DNA of 32,074 bases from Myxococcales bacterium (GTDB lineage Bacteria > Myxococcota_A > Polyangia > Polyangiales > Polyangiaceae), in assembly GCA_013297655.1 (NCBI GenBank), contig JAAFHV010000092.1, positions 1 through 32,074 on the forward strand. The letters are read 5' to 3'. Below are positions 17,989 through 25,346 of this stretch, piece by piece. The first letter of the stretch is position 1, and each line of letters starts with the position of its first letter. The notes under the pieces are model-generated. The model was given only the letters and a program-made list of their open reading frames with translations, was not told the origin of the DNA and made no database searches. The position numbers were made by a program, and so were the translations under genes.

Positions 17989-20166
17989 ATGCGGAAAGCC
18001 CGGATCTCGCTCGTCTCGTGCGTCGCGCTCGTCACCGTCTCGGCGTGCGCCGATCCGCCCACGCCGGTCGCGCCTCCGGTGCCTTCCGCGTCCGTCTCGA
18101 AGGTGCCCGCGCCGACGACCGCGCCCACTCCGCCCCCGAAGACCCTGCCCCTCGACGTCGATCCGGTCTCGTTCTTCGCGACCGCCGACGACCTTCGCAA
18201 GCTCTGCAACGAGAGCCTCGCGACCGCGCGCGAGAAGATCGCCGAGGTCCGCCTCCTCGCGACCGCGAAGGACGACGTGATCACCGCGAGCGCGGTGCTC
18301 GATCCGATCGACGACGCGCGCCTCGCGACGAAGAACGCGGGGGACTTCAACGGGCTCATGGCCGTCGCGCACCCCGACGCCGCCGTCCGAAAGGCAGCGG
18401 AGGAGTGCGAGCCGCTCGCGGGCACCTTCGAGACGTCGTTCTACCTCGACAAGACCGTGGCCGACGTGGTCGTTCGCCTCGACCAAAGGAGGAGCCGCGG
18501 AGAGATCAAGCTCGCCTCGAAAGAGCAAGAGCGCGTGCTCGCTCACCTCCTCCGCGACTACAAACGAAACGGGCTCGCCCTCGACGACGCGGGGCAGGCC
18601 AAGGTCCGCGAGCTGAACGCGAAGATCACCAAGCTAGGACAGCAGTTCGACGAGAACCTCGCGAGCTCCACCGTCACCATCGACGCGACGGAGAAGGATC
18701 TCGAGGGCCTCCCCAAGCCCTACCTCGACTCCCACAAACCGGGGGCCGACGGGAAGATCAAGGTCTCTACCGATTATCCCGACTACTTTCCTGTCATTCA
18801 ATACGCGAAGAACCGGACCTTCGCCCTCGAGCTCTACAAGAAGTTCGACAATCGCGCGCAAGAGAAGAACCTCCCGCTCCTCGATCAGCTCCTCGTCACG
18901 CGCGAAGAGAAGGCGAAGCTCCTCGGATATGCCACTTGGGCCGACTACGTGCTCGAGCCGCGAATGGCCAAATCACCGAAGGTGGTCGCCGACTTCCTCG
19001 AGGGCCTGCGCGTGCATATCGCGAAAAAGGGCGACACCGAGCTCGCCGAGTTTCGCGCGATGCACGCGAAGCTGGGCGGAAAGAAGGACGACCCGCTCCC
19101 GGTCTCCGACCGCATCTACCTGGAAGACCGCGTCCGCAACGACAAGTACGGCCTCGACTCCAAAGAAGTGAGTGAGTACTTCGAGGTCGGCAAGGTCAAA
19201 GCCGGGATCCTCACCATCACGTCGAAGCTCTTCGGGATCTCCTATCGCCCGGCGCCGGGAATGCCCAAATGGCACCCCGACGTGGAGCCGATGGAGGTCC
19301 TCGACGAGAAGGGCCAGGTCATGGGCCGTTTTTACTTCGACCTCTATCCGCGACCCGGGAAATACAAGCACGCGGCGGTGTTCTCGATTCGCGACACGAA
19401 GAAGATGGCCGACGGCACACGCCTACTCCCGATCGCGGCGATCGAGTGCAACTTCCCGAAACCGGGAGGCGACGCGCCCGCGCTCATGAGCCACCAGGAC
19501 GCGACCACCTTCTTCCACGAGTTCGGGCACGTGCTCCACCACCTCTTGAGCCGCACCGACACCGTCACGTTCGCCGGCACCAGCGTCGCGCGCGACTTCG
19601 TGGAGGCTCCCTCGCAGATGCTCGAGGAGTGGGCGTGGGACAAGTCCACCCTCGCCCTCTTTGCGCGCCACTACAAAACGGACAAGCCACTACCCGACGC
19701 GCTTTACGCGAAGATGGTGCGCGCGCGTGGCTTCGGTCGTGCGCTCGCGACGCAGAGGCAGCTCTTCCTCGCTGGCCTCGATCAGGCGTACCACACGCGC
19801 AAAACGCCGATGGACACGACCGCGATGCTCTCGGAGATCCAAGCGAAGTATACTCCCTTCAAATACGTCGAGGGCACCCACTTCCAAGGCACGTTCGGAC
19901 ACCTCGTCGGCTACGACGCGGGCTACTACGGATACCAATGGGCGCTCTCGATTGCCCAAGACATGTTCTCGCGTTTCGCCAAGGCGGGGCTCCTCGACAC
20001 CAAAACGGCGAGCGAGTACCGCACGCGTGTGCTCGAGCGAGGCGGCAGCGAGGACGCGGAGGACCTCGTGAAGTCGTTCCTCGGCCACGCTCCGAGCGAC
20101 GAGGCCTACAAGCGCTTCCTGACCGGCGAGGCGCCGAAGCCCGCAGCACAAGGCAAAAAGAAGTGA
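17989..20166 (+). CDS. M3-family zinc metallopeptidase, lipoprotein form
   Basis: A 725-residue thimet-oligopeptidase/PepF-type peptidase. The zinc site is HEFGH at residues 510-514, with the likely third ligand Glu539 in FVEAPSQ. Downstream are the family's substrate-binding elements, including FGHLVGYDAGYYGYQWAL. Unlike the cytoplasmic enzymes, it begins with a signal peptide ending in VSAC (Cys 20) and a 35-residue Pro/Ala-rich linker, so it should act outside the inner membrane, probably cleaving short peptides in the periplasm or at the outer membrane. The ATG at 17989 is chosen because it gives the proper lipoprotein signal; upstream ATG (17977) and TTG (17971) only lengthen the N-terminus. 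Its stop overlaps the DUF2330 gene start by 4 bp (GTGA). Confidence 0.92.
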   Translation: MRKARISLVSCVALVTVSACADPPTPVAPPVPSASVSKVPAPTTAPTPPPKTLPLDVDPVSFFATADDLRKLCNESLATAREKIAEVRLLATAKDDVITASAVLDPIDDARLATKNAGDFNGLMAVAHPDAAVRKAAEECEPLAGTFETSFYLDKTVADVVVRLDQRRSRGEIKLASKEQERVLAHLLRDYKRNGLALDDAGQAKVRELNAKITKLGQQFDENLASSTVTIDATEKDLEGLPKPYLDSHKPGADGKIKVSTDYPDYFPVIQYAKNRTFALELYKKFDNRAQEKNLPLLDQLLVTREEKAKLLGYATWADYVLEPRMAKSPKVVADFLEGLRVHIAKKGDTELAEFRAMHAKLGGKKDDPLPVSDRIYLEDRVRNDKYGLDSKEVSEYFEVGKVKAGILTITSKLFGISYRPAPGMPKWHPDVEPMEVLDEKGQVMGRFYFDLYPRPGKYKHAAVFSIRDTKKMADGTRLLPIAAIECNFPKPGGDAPALMSHQDATTFFHEFGHVLHHLLSRTDTVTFAGTSVARDFVEAPSQMLEEWAWDKSTLALFARHYKTDKPLPDALYAKMVRARGFGRALATQRQLFLAGLDQAYHTRKTPMDTTAMLSEIQAKYTPFKYVEGTHFQGTFGHLVGYDAGYYGYQWALSIAQDMFSRFAKAGLLDTKTASEYRTRVLERGGSEDAEDLVKSFLGHAPSDEAYKRFLTGEAPKPAAQGKKK

Positions 20167-21260
20167 CACCGCGCGGGCATGCCCTCTCGCTCCCGTCGCT
20201 CACCCGCCTCGTCGCCGCCACGACCGCGCTCGCGATGGCGCTCGTCGTCGCGGGCGACCGACCTGCAGCGGCGTGCATGCCCGCTCCACCGGAAAACCAC
20301 TGGGTCAAAATCGCAGAAGAGGTAGCGCTCGTTACCTATGATCCCGCGACGCATACAGAGCACTTCCTGCGTCGCGCGTCGTTCACCTCGGACGTCGCCG
20401 ACTTCGGCTTTTTGGTCCCCGTGCCCGCCAAGCCCACGCTCACCGAGGGCGACCCGTCCGTGCTCGCGCGGGTAGAAGAGGCGACTCGTCCGAAGCTCGT
20501 TTACAGTCATCACCTGTCGGGGATCGATCCGACGCCCTTGGTGCTCGCGACGTTCCTCATGCGCTCGCAGAGCGGCGCGATGTCGGCCCCGGTGTCGGTG
20601 AAAGTACTCGACGAGGTCACGGTCGCGGGTTTCGACGCGGCCGTGCTCGAGGCAACTAGCCCCGACGCGCTCGCCGCGTGGCTCACGAAACACGGATACG
20701 CCAAAGGCCCGGAGCTTGCGCCATGGCTCGCCCCGTACATCGAAAAGAAGTGGCTCATCACCGCGTTTCGCATCTCGACAAAAGCGCCAACCAGCGCGAA
20801 CGGCCGCATCGGCTCGGGCCTCGTCGACATCGCCTTCCAGACCGACGCGCCGTTTTATCCCTACCGCGAGCCGGCGAGCATGCGCGGCCCCGAGGCGAGA
20901 GATCCGCGGTCGCTCGCGGTGTTTTACGTCGGGCCGGAGCGGGTCAAAGGCGTGCTCGGGCCGGGCGCCACTTGGGCGGGGGTGCCTCTCTTCGCGAAGA
21001 AGCTCGACGAAGACCTCGCCGGCGTCCCCGGCGGAACGAAGGGCCGCGTGCTCTCCGCGTTCGTCGATCGTTCCTCGCCCCGCCCCGGCACCGACGAGCT
21101 CTTTTTTCTCCGCGCCGACACCCAGGACGACCTCGTCCCGCCGCCGATCGAGATTTCGATCGGCGACAAGGTGCCGGTCCCGATCGACGTCGTCCTCGTG
21201 TTAGGCGGCGCGCTGCTGCTGGTTGGCCGCGCGATCCGAAAGCGCCGCGAAAAGCGGTGA
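20163..21260 (+). CDS. DUF2330 protein, secreted, C-terminal membrane anchor
   Basis: A 365-residue protein. The GTG start at 20163 overlaps the peptidase stop and gives a full signal peptide (LTRLVAATTALAMALVVAG) followed by PAAACMPAPP, which is typical of DUF2330 proteins. The body carries the family pattern: TEHFLRRASFTSDVADFGFLVPVPA, truncated here to its start, then KKWLITAFRI and a Pro-rich PFYPYREP. The end has a hydrophobic helix (IDVVLVLGGALLLVGRAI) and a basic tail RKRREKR. This implies an extracytoplasmic domain anchored by a C-terminal transmembrane helix. The function of DUF2330 is not known. Coupling to the M3 peptidase suggests joint production and perhaps joint work in the cell envelope. 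It converges on the next gene with only 7 bp between stops. Confidence 0.85.
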   Translation: MTPRGHALSLPSLTRLVAATTALAMALVVAGDRPAAACMPAPPENHWVKIAEEVALVTYDPATHTEHFLRRASFTSDVADFGFLVPVPAKPTLTEGDPSVLARVEEATRPKLVYSHHLSGIDPTPLVLATFLMRSQSGAMSAPVSVKVLDEVTVAGFDAAVLEATSPDALAAWLTKHGYAKGPELAPWLAPYIEKKWLITAFRISTKAPTSANGRIGSGLVDIAFQTDAPFYPYREPASMRGPEARDPRSLAVFYVGPERVKGVLGPGATWAGVPLFAKKLDEDLAGVPGGTKGRVLSAFVDRSSPRPGTDELFFLRADTQDDLVPPPIEISIGDKVPVPIDVVLVLGGALLLVGRAIRKRREKR

Positions 21261-21267
21261 CGAGCGG

Positions 21268-22998
21268 CTACTCCTTCACGAACGAAGCGACGACCTTCTT
21301 CGCGAAGCCTTCGTAGGCGGAGTCGGCCATGTGCCCGTAGATGCGCTCCTCGAGCGCACCGGGCCCCGTCTCGCGGAGCTGGGGCATCGAGACGCCTTTG
21401 AAGACGTCGTACTTGGTCTTGTACGCGCGCTTGTCGGCGGGGAGCACGAGGACCGCGTCGAAGGAGAAGTTCAAGCCCACGACCGTCACGCGTGGGGTGC
21501 GGCTCGTGTAGACGTGGCCCGACCAATCGGCGCCGTGGACGAGGAACAACGTCGGCACGCTGACCCTCGGGAGCGGCTCGTCCGCTTTACCCGCGTCCGG
21601 CTCCGCGGTGGAGGCCGCGACGTGGACGAGCTCGGGATTGAACGCGCTCGCCAGCTTGTCGCCGACCACCTTGGTGAGCGCTTCTTCGCGCGCTTTGTTG
21701 TGGGCAGGGTCGAAGTAGTGCGAAATCAGAGAGACCGTACCGTTGTAGGTGATGGTCTTCATGATCGACTTGTCGGCGACGCCGAGCTTCGGTCCGGCGT
21801 GCCTTCGGTAACGAACCTCGAGGTTCGGCCCGCCCTTCTCGAGCGCGGCAAAGAGCTGCCGGAGCACGGGCTCCATCTCCGCTTTGTGCGAGGGAGGAAC
21901 GTTCGCGACGACACGTGCGAGCTCTTTTTCGTAGACCGCGTGCACCGCCTCCGCGAGCTCCTTCGTGAGCCCGTGCTTGGGGTACGTGGTCTCGAACGCG
22001 TGAAGCGCGCTGAGGGTCCCCTTCGCCTTCGCACGTTCGAGCTCGGCGAGGAGCGCGGCGTGGAGCGCGTCGTCCACCTCGCCGGCGATGTCGGTTTCGG
22101 GAAACGCGGTTTGAAACGCTACGATCGCCTCGACCGTGTCTTTGCTCTTCGCCGCGGTCAGCACCGCGCGAGGGAGTAGCGTGCGCGAGACCTCGCGCGC
22201 GTGCGTCTTTCCGTTCTTGAGGTACGCGCGGTAGGCGTCTTCCGTGTTCGCCGCTTTGGCGCGCGAGTAGAGGAGCCCCTCACTCGTCGCGTTGCGCATG
22301 AAGAACACCGACGTCCCGAACACGACGCCCACGCCCAGAGCCACCGCCCAGCCGAGCTTCTGCCAACCCGCCACCTCGTACTGGTACGGGGCGCGGGGCC
22401 CGACCGGGCTCGAGAAGCGCGGCTCGTGCATCGGATCGAGATCGGTGAGCTTCGCAGAGTCGTTCGCGGCGGTCGCGGATTGTGCGTCGCGCTGGCCGGC
22501 AGCGACCAGATCCGACAGCGGCGCCCCCTCGGCCGACGTGAAGGTGAAGCTCTGCCCACCGAACGAGATCGTCACCGTCGATCCGGCGCCCGTCACCGTG
22601 CCCTCGAACGTCGGATACACGCGCAAATCCGCGCTCCTGGCGTCGATCACGCATGCAGGGAAGAGGTACACCCCGCGCGGGAGCGGGAAGGCCTTCACGT
22701 CCGAGAGGTGCCGTCGCGACGCGACGAACGAGAACACGGCGAGCGCGACGAAACCAATGTAGAGCGCGAGCGCGACGAGCCCGTGCTGCGACAGCGACGA
22801 TGCGAGGCTCCCGTAGCCGACCAGGTAGAGCACGAGGAGCGCGACGAGGGACGCGCCCATCGCCGCGAGCCACGCGGTCTCTTTCTTCGGGCCCCCTGGG
22901 ATCCGCGCGAGCGGAACGGGGGTGAACCCTTCGGAAATCGACCCCGTGAGGCGGTCCTGGAGGACACGAGAGAGCGTGTAAAAAGAGACGGGCCGCAT
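21268..22998 (-). CDS. Multi-domain membrane protein with helical repeats, unknown function
   Basis: A 576-residue protein from the ATG at 22998; a GTG at 23070 would add 24 residues and neither has a clear ribosome-binding site. Two adjacent hydrophobic helices (about residues 42-62 and 74-94) are followed by a strand-rich soluble part of about 100 residues (FEGTVTGAGSTVTISFGGQSF). A third hydrophobic helix (KLGWAVALGVGVVFGTSVFF, about 206-226) follows, then a long C-terminal region. Its first 170 residues look like alpha-helical repeats (AYRAYLKNGKTHA, AIVAFQTAFPETDIAGEVDD, ALHAFETTYPKHGLTKELAE), similar in spirit to tetratricopeptide arrays. The final part is mixed strand and helix. No known family is recognised. 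It stands alone between a convergent and a divergent gene. Confidence 0.75.
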   Translation of the reverse strand: MRPVSFYTLSRVLQDRLTGSISEGFTPVPLARIPGGPKKETAWLAAMGASLVALLVLYLVGYGSLASSLSQHGLVALALYIGFVALAVFSFVASRRHLSDVKAFPLPRGVYLFPACVIDARSADLRVYPTFEGTVTGAGSTVTISFGGQSFTFTSAEGAPLSDLVAAGQRDAQSATAANDSAKLTDLDPMHEPRFSSPVGPRAPYQYEVAGWQKLGWAVALGVGVVFGTSVFFMRNATSEGLLYSRAKAANTEDAYRAYLKNGKTHAREVSRTLLPRAVLTAAKSKDTVEAIVAFQTAFPETDIAGEVDDALHAALLAELERAKAKGTLSALHAFETTYPKHGLTKELAEAVHAVYEKELARVVANVPPSHKAEMEPVLRQLFAALEKGGPNLEVRYRRHAGPKLGVADKSIMKTITYNGTVSLISHYFDPAHNKAREEALTKVVGDKLASAFNPELVHVAASTAEPDAGKADEPLPRVSVPTLFLVHGADWSGHVYTSRTPRVTVVGLNFSFDAVLVLPADKRAYKTKYDVFKGVSMPQLRETGPGALEERIYGHMADSAYEGFAKKVVASFVKE

Positions 22999-23396
22999 CG
23001 CTTCGGGGCACTTCGAGGCGGGGAACCATCCCCACACTCGAAGCCTACGGAGAACCGAGGGGAAGGTCACCTATTCGATGCATTCGTCGGCAACGGCGCT
23101 GCCCCGTGACCCGGTCGCGGGCGAATCAGGACACGCGCGCCTCACGCGACGGACGGGAGAACGGGTGGAAACGCAGGGCGCGCGACCGCGAGCGCGACGG
23201 CGCGCGCGTATGTCTCCGCAACCGAGATGCGACGCGACGCGAGACGTACGAACGTGAATTTCTTCGAGTCTCGACGATTTAGCGCCCCCTGTGTCGCGAC
23301 GCGCTGCAAACGCTGACGATGGCCGCGTGTGCACGGACCACGCCGCGCCACGAAATCCTGCGTCCCTCGGACGGGTCGGTGCTCTAGGATCTCGGG
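22999..23396. other. 398-bp intergenic region between divergent genes
   Basis: Separates the membrane protein gene (minus) from the kinase-Hsp70-J protein block (plus), so it should contain promoters in both directions. I see no convincing -35/-10 pair, no tRNA and no strong hairpin. A short inverted repeat TCGAGTCTCGA lies at about 23259-23269 in the least GC-rich part. Open frames here are Arg-rich and look non-coding. Confidence 0.5.
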
Positions 23397-25289
23397 GTGC
23401 GGTACTGCGAGATCTGCTGCGCGTCGTTCCAAGAGCGACGAACGTGCCCGCGCGATGGCATCCCCACGCGCGTCGACATCGGCGATCCGCTCGTGGGCGC
23501 GGTGCTCGGCGAGCGCTACCGCGTCCTCGATCGGATCGCCTCGGGCGGCATGGGCCACGTCTACCGCGCGGCGCATACGCGAATGGCCTGTGTCTTCGCG
23601 GTGAAGGTCCTCTATGGCGACCTCGCCTACGACGGCACGATGCGCGCGCGGTTCGAGCGCGAGGGGGAGGTCGCGAGCCTCCTCCAGAGCCGCTACATCG
23701 TGCGCGTCGTCGACTTCAGCCAGTCGGACTCCGGCCTCCTCTACCTCGCGATGGAGTACCTCGACGGCGAGACCTTGTTCGACACGGTCGAGCGACACGG
23801 CCCCCTCGCCCCCGCGCGCGCGCTCACCCTCGCGATGCAGGTCGCGATCGGCCTCGCCCACGCCCACGAGCGTGGGGTCGTTCACCGTGATTTGAAGGGC
23901 GAAAACGTGATCGTGGTCCGCGAGGACGACGACGAGATCCCCAAGATCCTCGACTTCGGGGTGGCGCGCTTGCGCACCCGCGACACCGAGCCCTCGGCGG
24001 GTCGCCCCGCCCTCACCGCTGCGCGCGACGTGCTCGGGACGCCCGCATACATGGCCCCCGAACAGTTCGCCGGCGGCGAGGTCGACGCGCGCGCCGATCT
24101 CTACGCGCTCGGGGTCATGCTCCACACGCTCGTGACCGGGCAGCTCCCGTTCGACTCGAGCAGCACGATCGACCTCATGCGCCAGCACCTCACCGAGCCG
24201 GCGCCGTCGCTCGTCTCCCGCGTAGGCTCGTCGCCCCTCGTCGAGGCGATGGAGCCGCTCCAGGCCAAGCTGCTCGCGAAGAAGCGCGACGATCGCTACG
24301 GCAACGCGCGCGACTTCATCGCCGACGCGCGCGCGATCCTCGAACATAGGCCACGGTCGCGCACCGAGATCTCCGACGTCAGCGCGCGTCGATCGGGTGC
24401 CTCGATCCGCGCCGCTGCGCCCGTGCCCTCCGTCGACGGGAGCCTCCTCGAGGCGATCCGTGGCGCCATCGTGTTGGGCGCACCAACGTACAATTCCGGA
24501 GATCATTCGGGATGTTACGAGATTTACCGCGGGGCCGCGATGGCCCAGATCGCGCGGACCAACCCGCCGCTCGGGCTCGCTGAACGCGCGCGCCTCGAGG
24601 TCGCCCTCGGCGACGCGGCGAAGGCACGAGGGCCCACCCTCGCGGCGTGGACCTTGCGCCACGCGTTCGACGATCTGACGACCGCAGTGACCGCGCCGAC
24701 GCTGCCGCCACGAGATACCGCCGACGCTGCGATCGACGTGTTCCAAGCCGTGAGCGCGCGCGTCTATGCGCTCGGGCACGCCGACTGCGCGTACCGGTTC
24801 CATGGCGTGTTCGCGACGCTCTTGCGCGAGGGACTCACGCAGCTCGCGAGGCGCAGCGACGACGTGTCGCTCCTCGACGCGTGCCTGCGAGACCTCCACC
24901 ACGCGAGCGCCGACACCGGGCCGACGCTGGTCGCCGAGGCCCTCGAACGCATCCGAGGGGAGCGCGCCGGGTCACGGCCGCGCGCCCTCGAGACGGGCCC
25001 TACCGTGGTTGGTCCTCCTCCGACGCGCGTGCCCGAGGTGGTGCGTCAAGCGATGCTCCGCGCCATCAAGGCGGGTGTGCCCGCGTACAACGCGGGCGAT
25101 CACGCGACGTGCGCCCGCGAGTACCAGCGCACCGCCGAGGCGATCGTAGGCGAAACCAAGCGCAACAAGGACACCCAGGTCATCGCAGCGTGGCTCGATC
25201 CCATCACCACGCGCGCCAAGGCGGCTTCCCCACACGACGCCGCGTGGATGCTGCGTCATGCCTTCGACGCGCTCCTCGGACTACCCTGA
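23397..25289 (+). CDS. Hanks-type Ser/Thr protein kinase with repeated C-terminal domain
   Basis: A 630-residue kinase from a GTG at 23397 (AGGA seven bases upstream). The N-terminus has a Cys cluster (Cys4, Cys7, Cys8, Cys17 in CPRDG), a partial zinc ribbon. The kinase domain (about residues 41-310) is complete: glycine loop ASGGMGHVY, Lys70 (FAVKVLY), Glu in the C-helix, HRDLKGEN with catalytic Asp165, DFG at 186-188 and TPAYMAPEQ at 215-223. HRDLKGEN replaces the commoner HRDLKPEN. There is no transmembrane helix, so it is cytoplasmic. The C-terminal half contains two clear copies (about 349-430 and 547-630) and one weak copy (about 443-520) of an unfamiliar domain. It is the first gene of a block with an Hsp70 (57 bp downstream) and a J protein, suggesting it regulates or is regulated by that chaperone pair. 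Confidence 0.93.
   Translation: MRYCEICCASFQERRTCPRDGIPTRVDIGDPLVGAVLGERYRVLDRIASGGMGHVYRAAHTRMACVFAVKVLYGDLAYDGTMRARFEREGEVASLLQSRYIVRVVDFSQSDSGLLYLAMEYLDGETLFDTVERHGPLAPARALTLAMQVAIGLAHAHERGVVHRDLKGENVIVVREDDDEIPKILDFGVARLRTRDTEPSAGRPALTAARDVLGTPAYMAPEQFAGGEVDARADLYALGVMLHTLVTGQLPFDSSSTIDLMRQHLTEPAPSLVSRVGSSPLVEAMEPLQAKLLAKKRDDRYGNARDFIADARAILEHRPRSRTEISDVSARRSGASIRAAAPVPSVDGSLLEAIRGAIVLGAPTYNSGDHSGCYEIYRGAAMAQIARTNPPLGLAERARLEVALGDAAKARGPTLAAWTLRHAFDDLTTAVTAPTLPPRDTADAAIDVFQAVSARVYALGHADCAYRFHGVFATLLREGLTQLARRSDDVSLLDACLRDLHHASADTGPTLVAEALERIRGERAGSRPRALETGPTVVGPPPTRVPEVVRQAMLRAIKAGVPAYNAGDHATCAREYQRTAEAIVGETKRNKDTQVIAAWLDPITTRAKAASPHDAAWMLRHAFDALLGLP
24441..25286 (+). repeat. Protein-level repeat: two clear and one degenerate copy in kinase tail
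   Basis: Copy 1 contains GAPTYNSGDHSGCYEIYRGAA and, about 50 residues later, AAWTLRHAFDDL. Copy 3 contains GVPAYNAGDHATCAREYQRTA and later AAWMLRHAFDAL. The middle segment has ARVYALGHADCAYRFHGVF at the matching place. The shared pattern is YNxGDHxxCxxxY and AWxLRHAFDxL. The copies differ at DNA level, so this is an old duplication. Confidence 0.75.
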
Positions 25290-25346
25290 TCGATACAAAT
25301 CCCCCCTTTCCTTTACCCTGGGAGTCTGCGGCGATAGAAGGGATCC

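Noticed and set aside
23071-23334. An 87-codon minus-strand frame in the gap before the kinase
   Set aside because: GTG start without a ribosome-binding site, Arg-rich composition, no family signal. Treated as non-coding.
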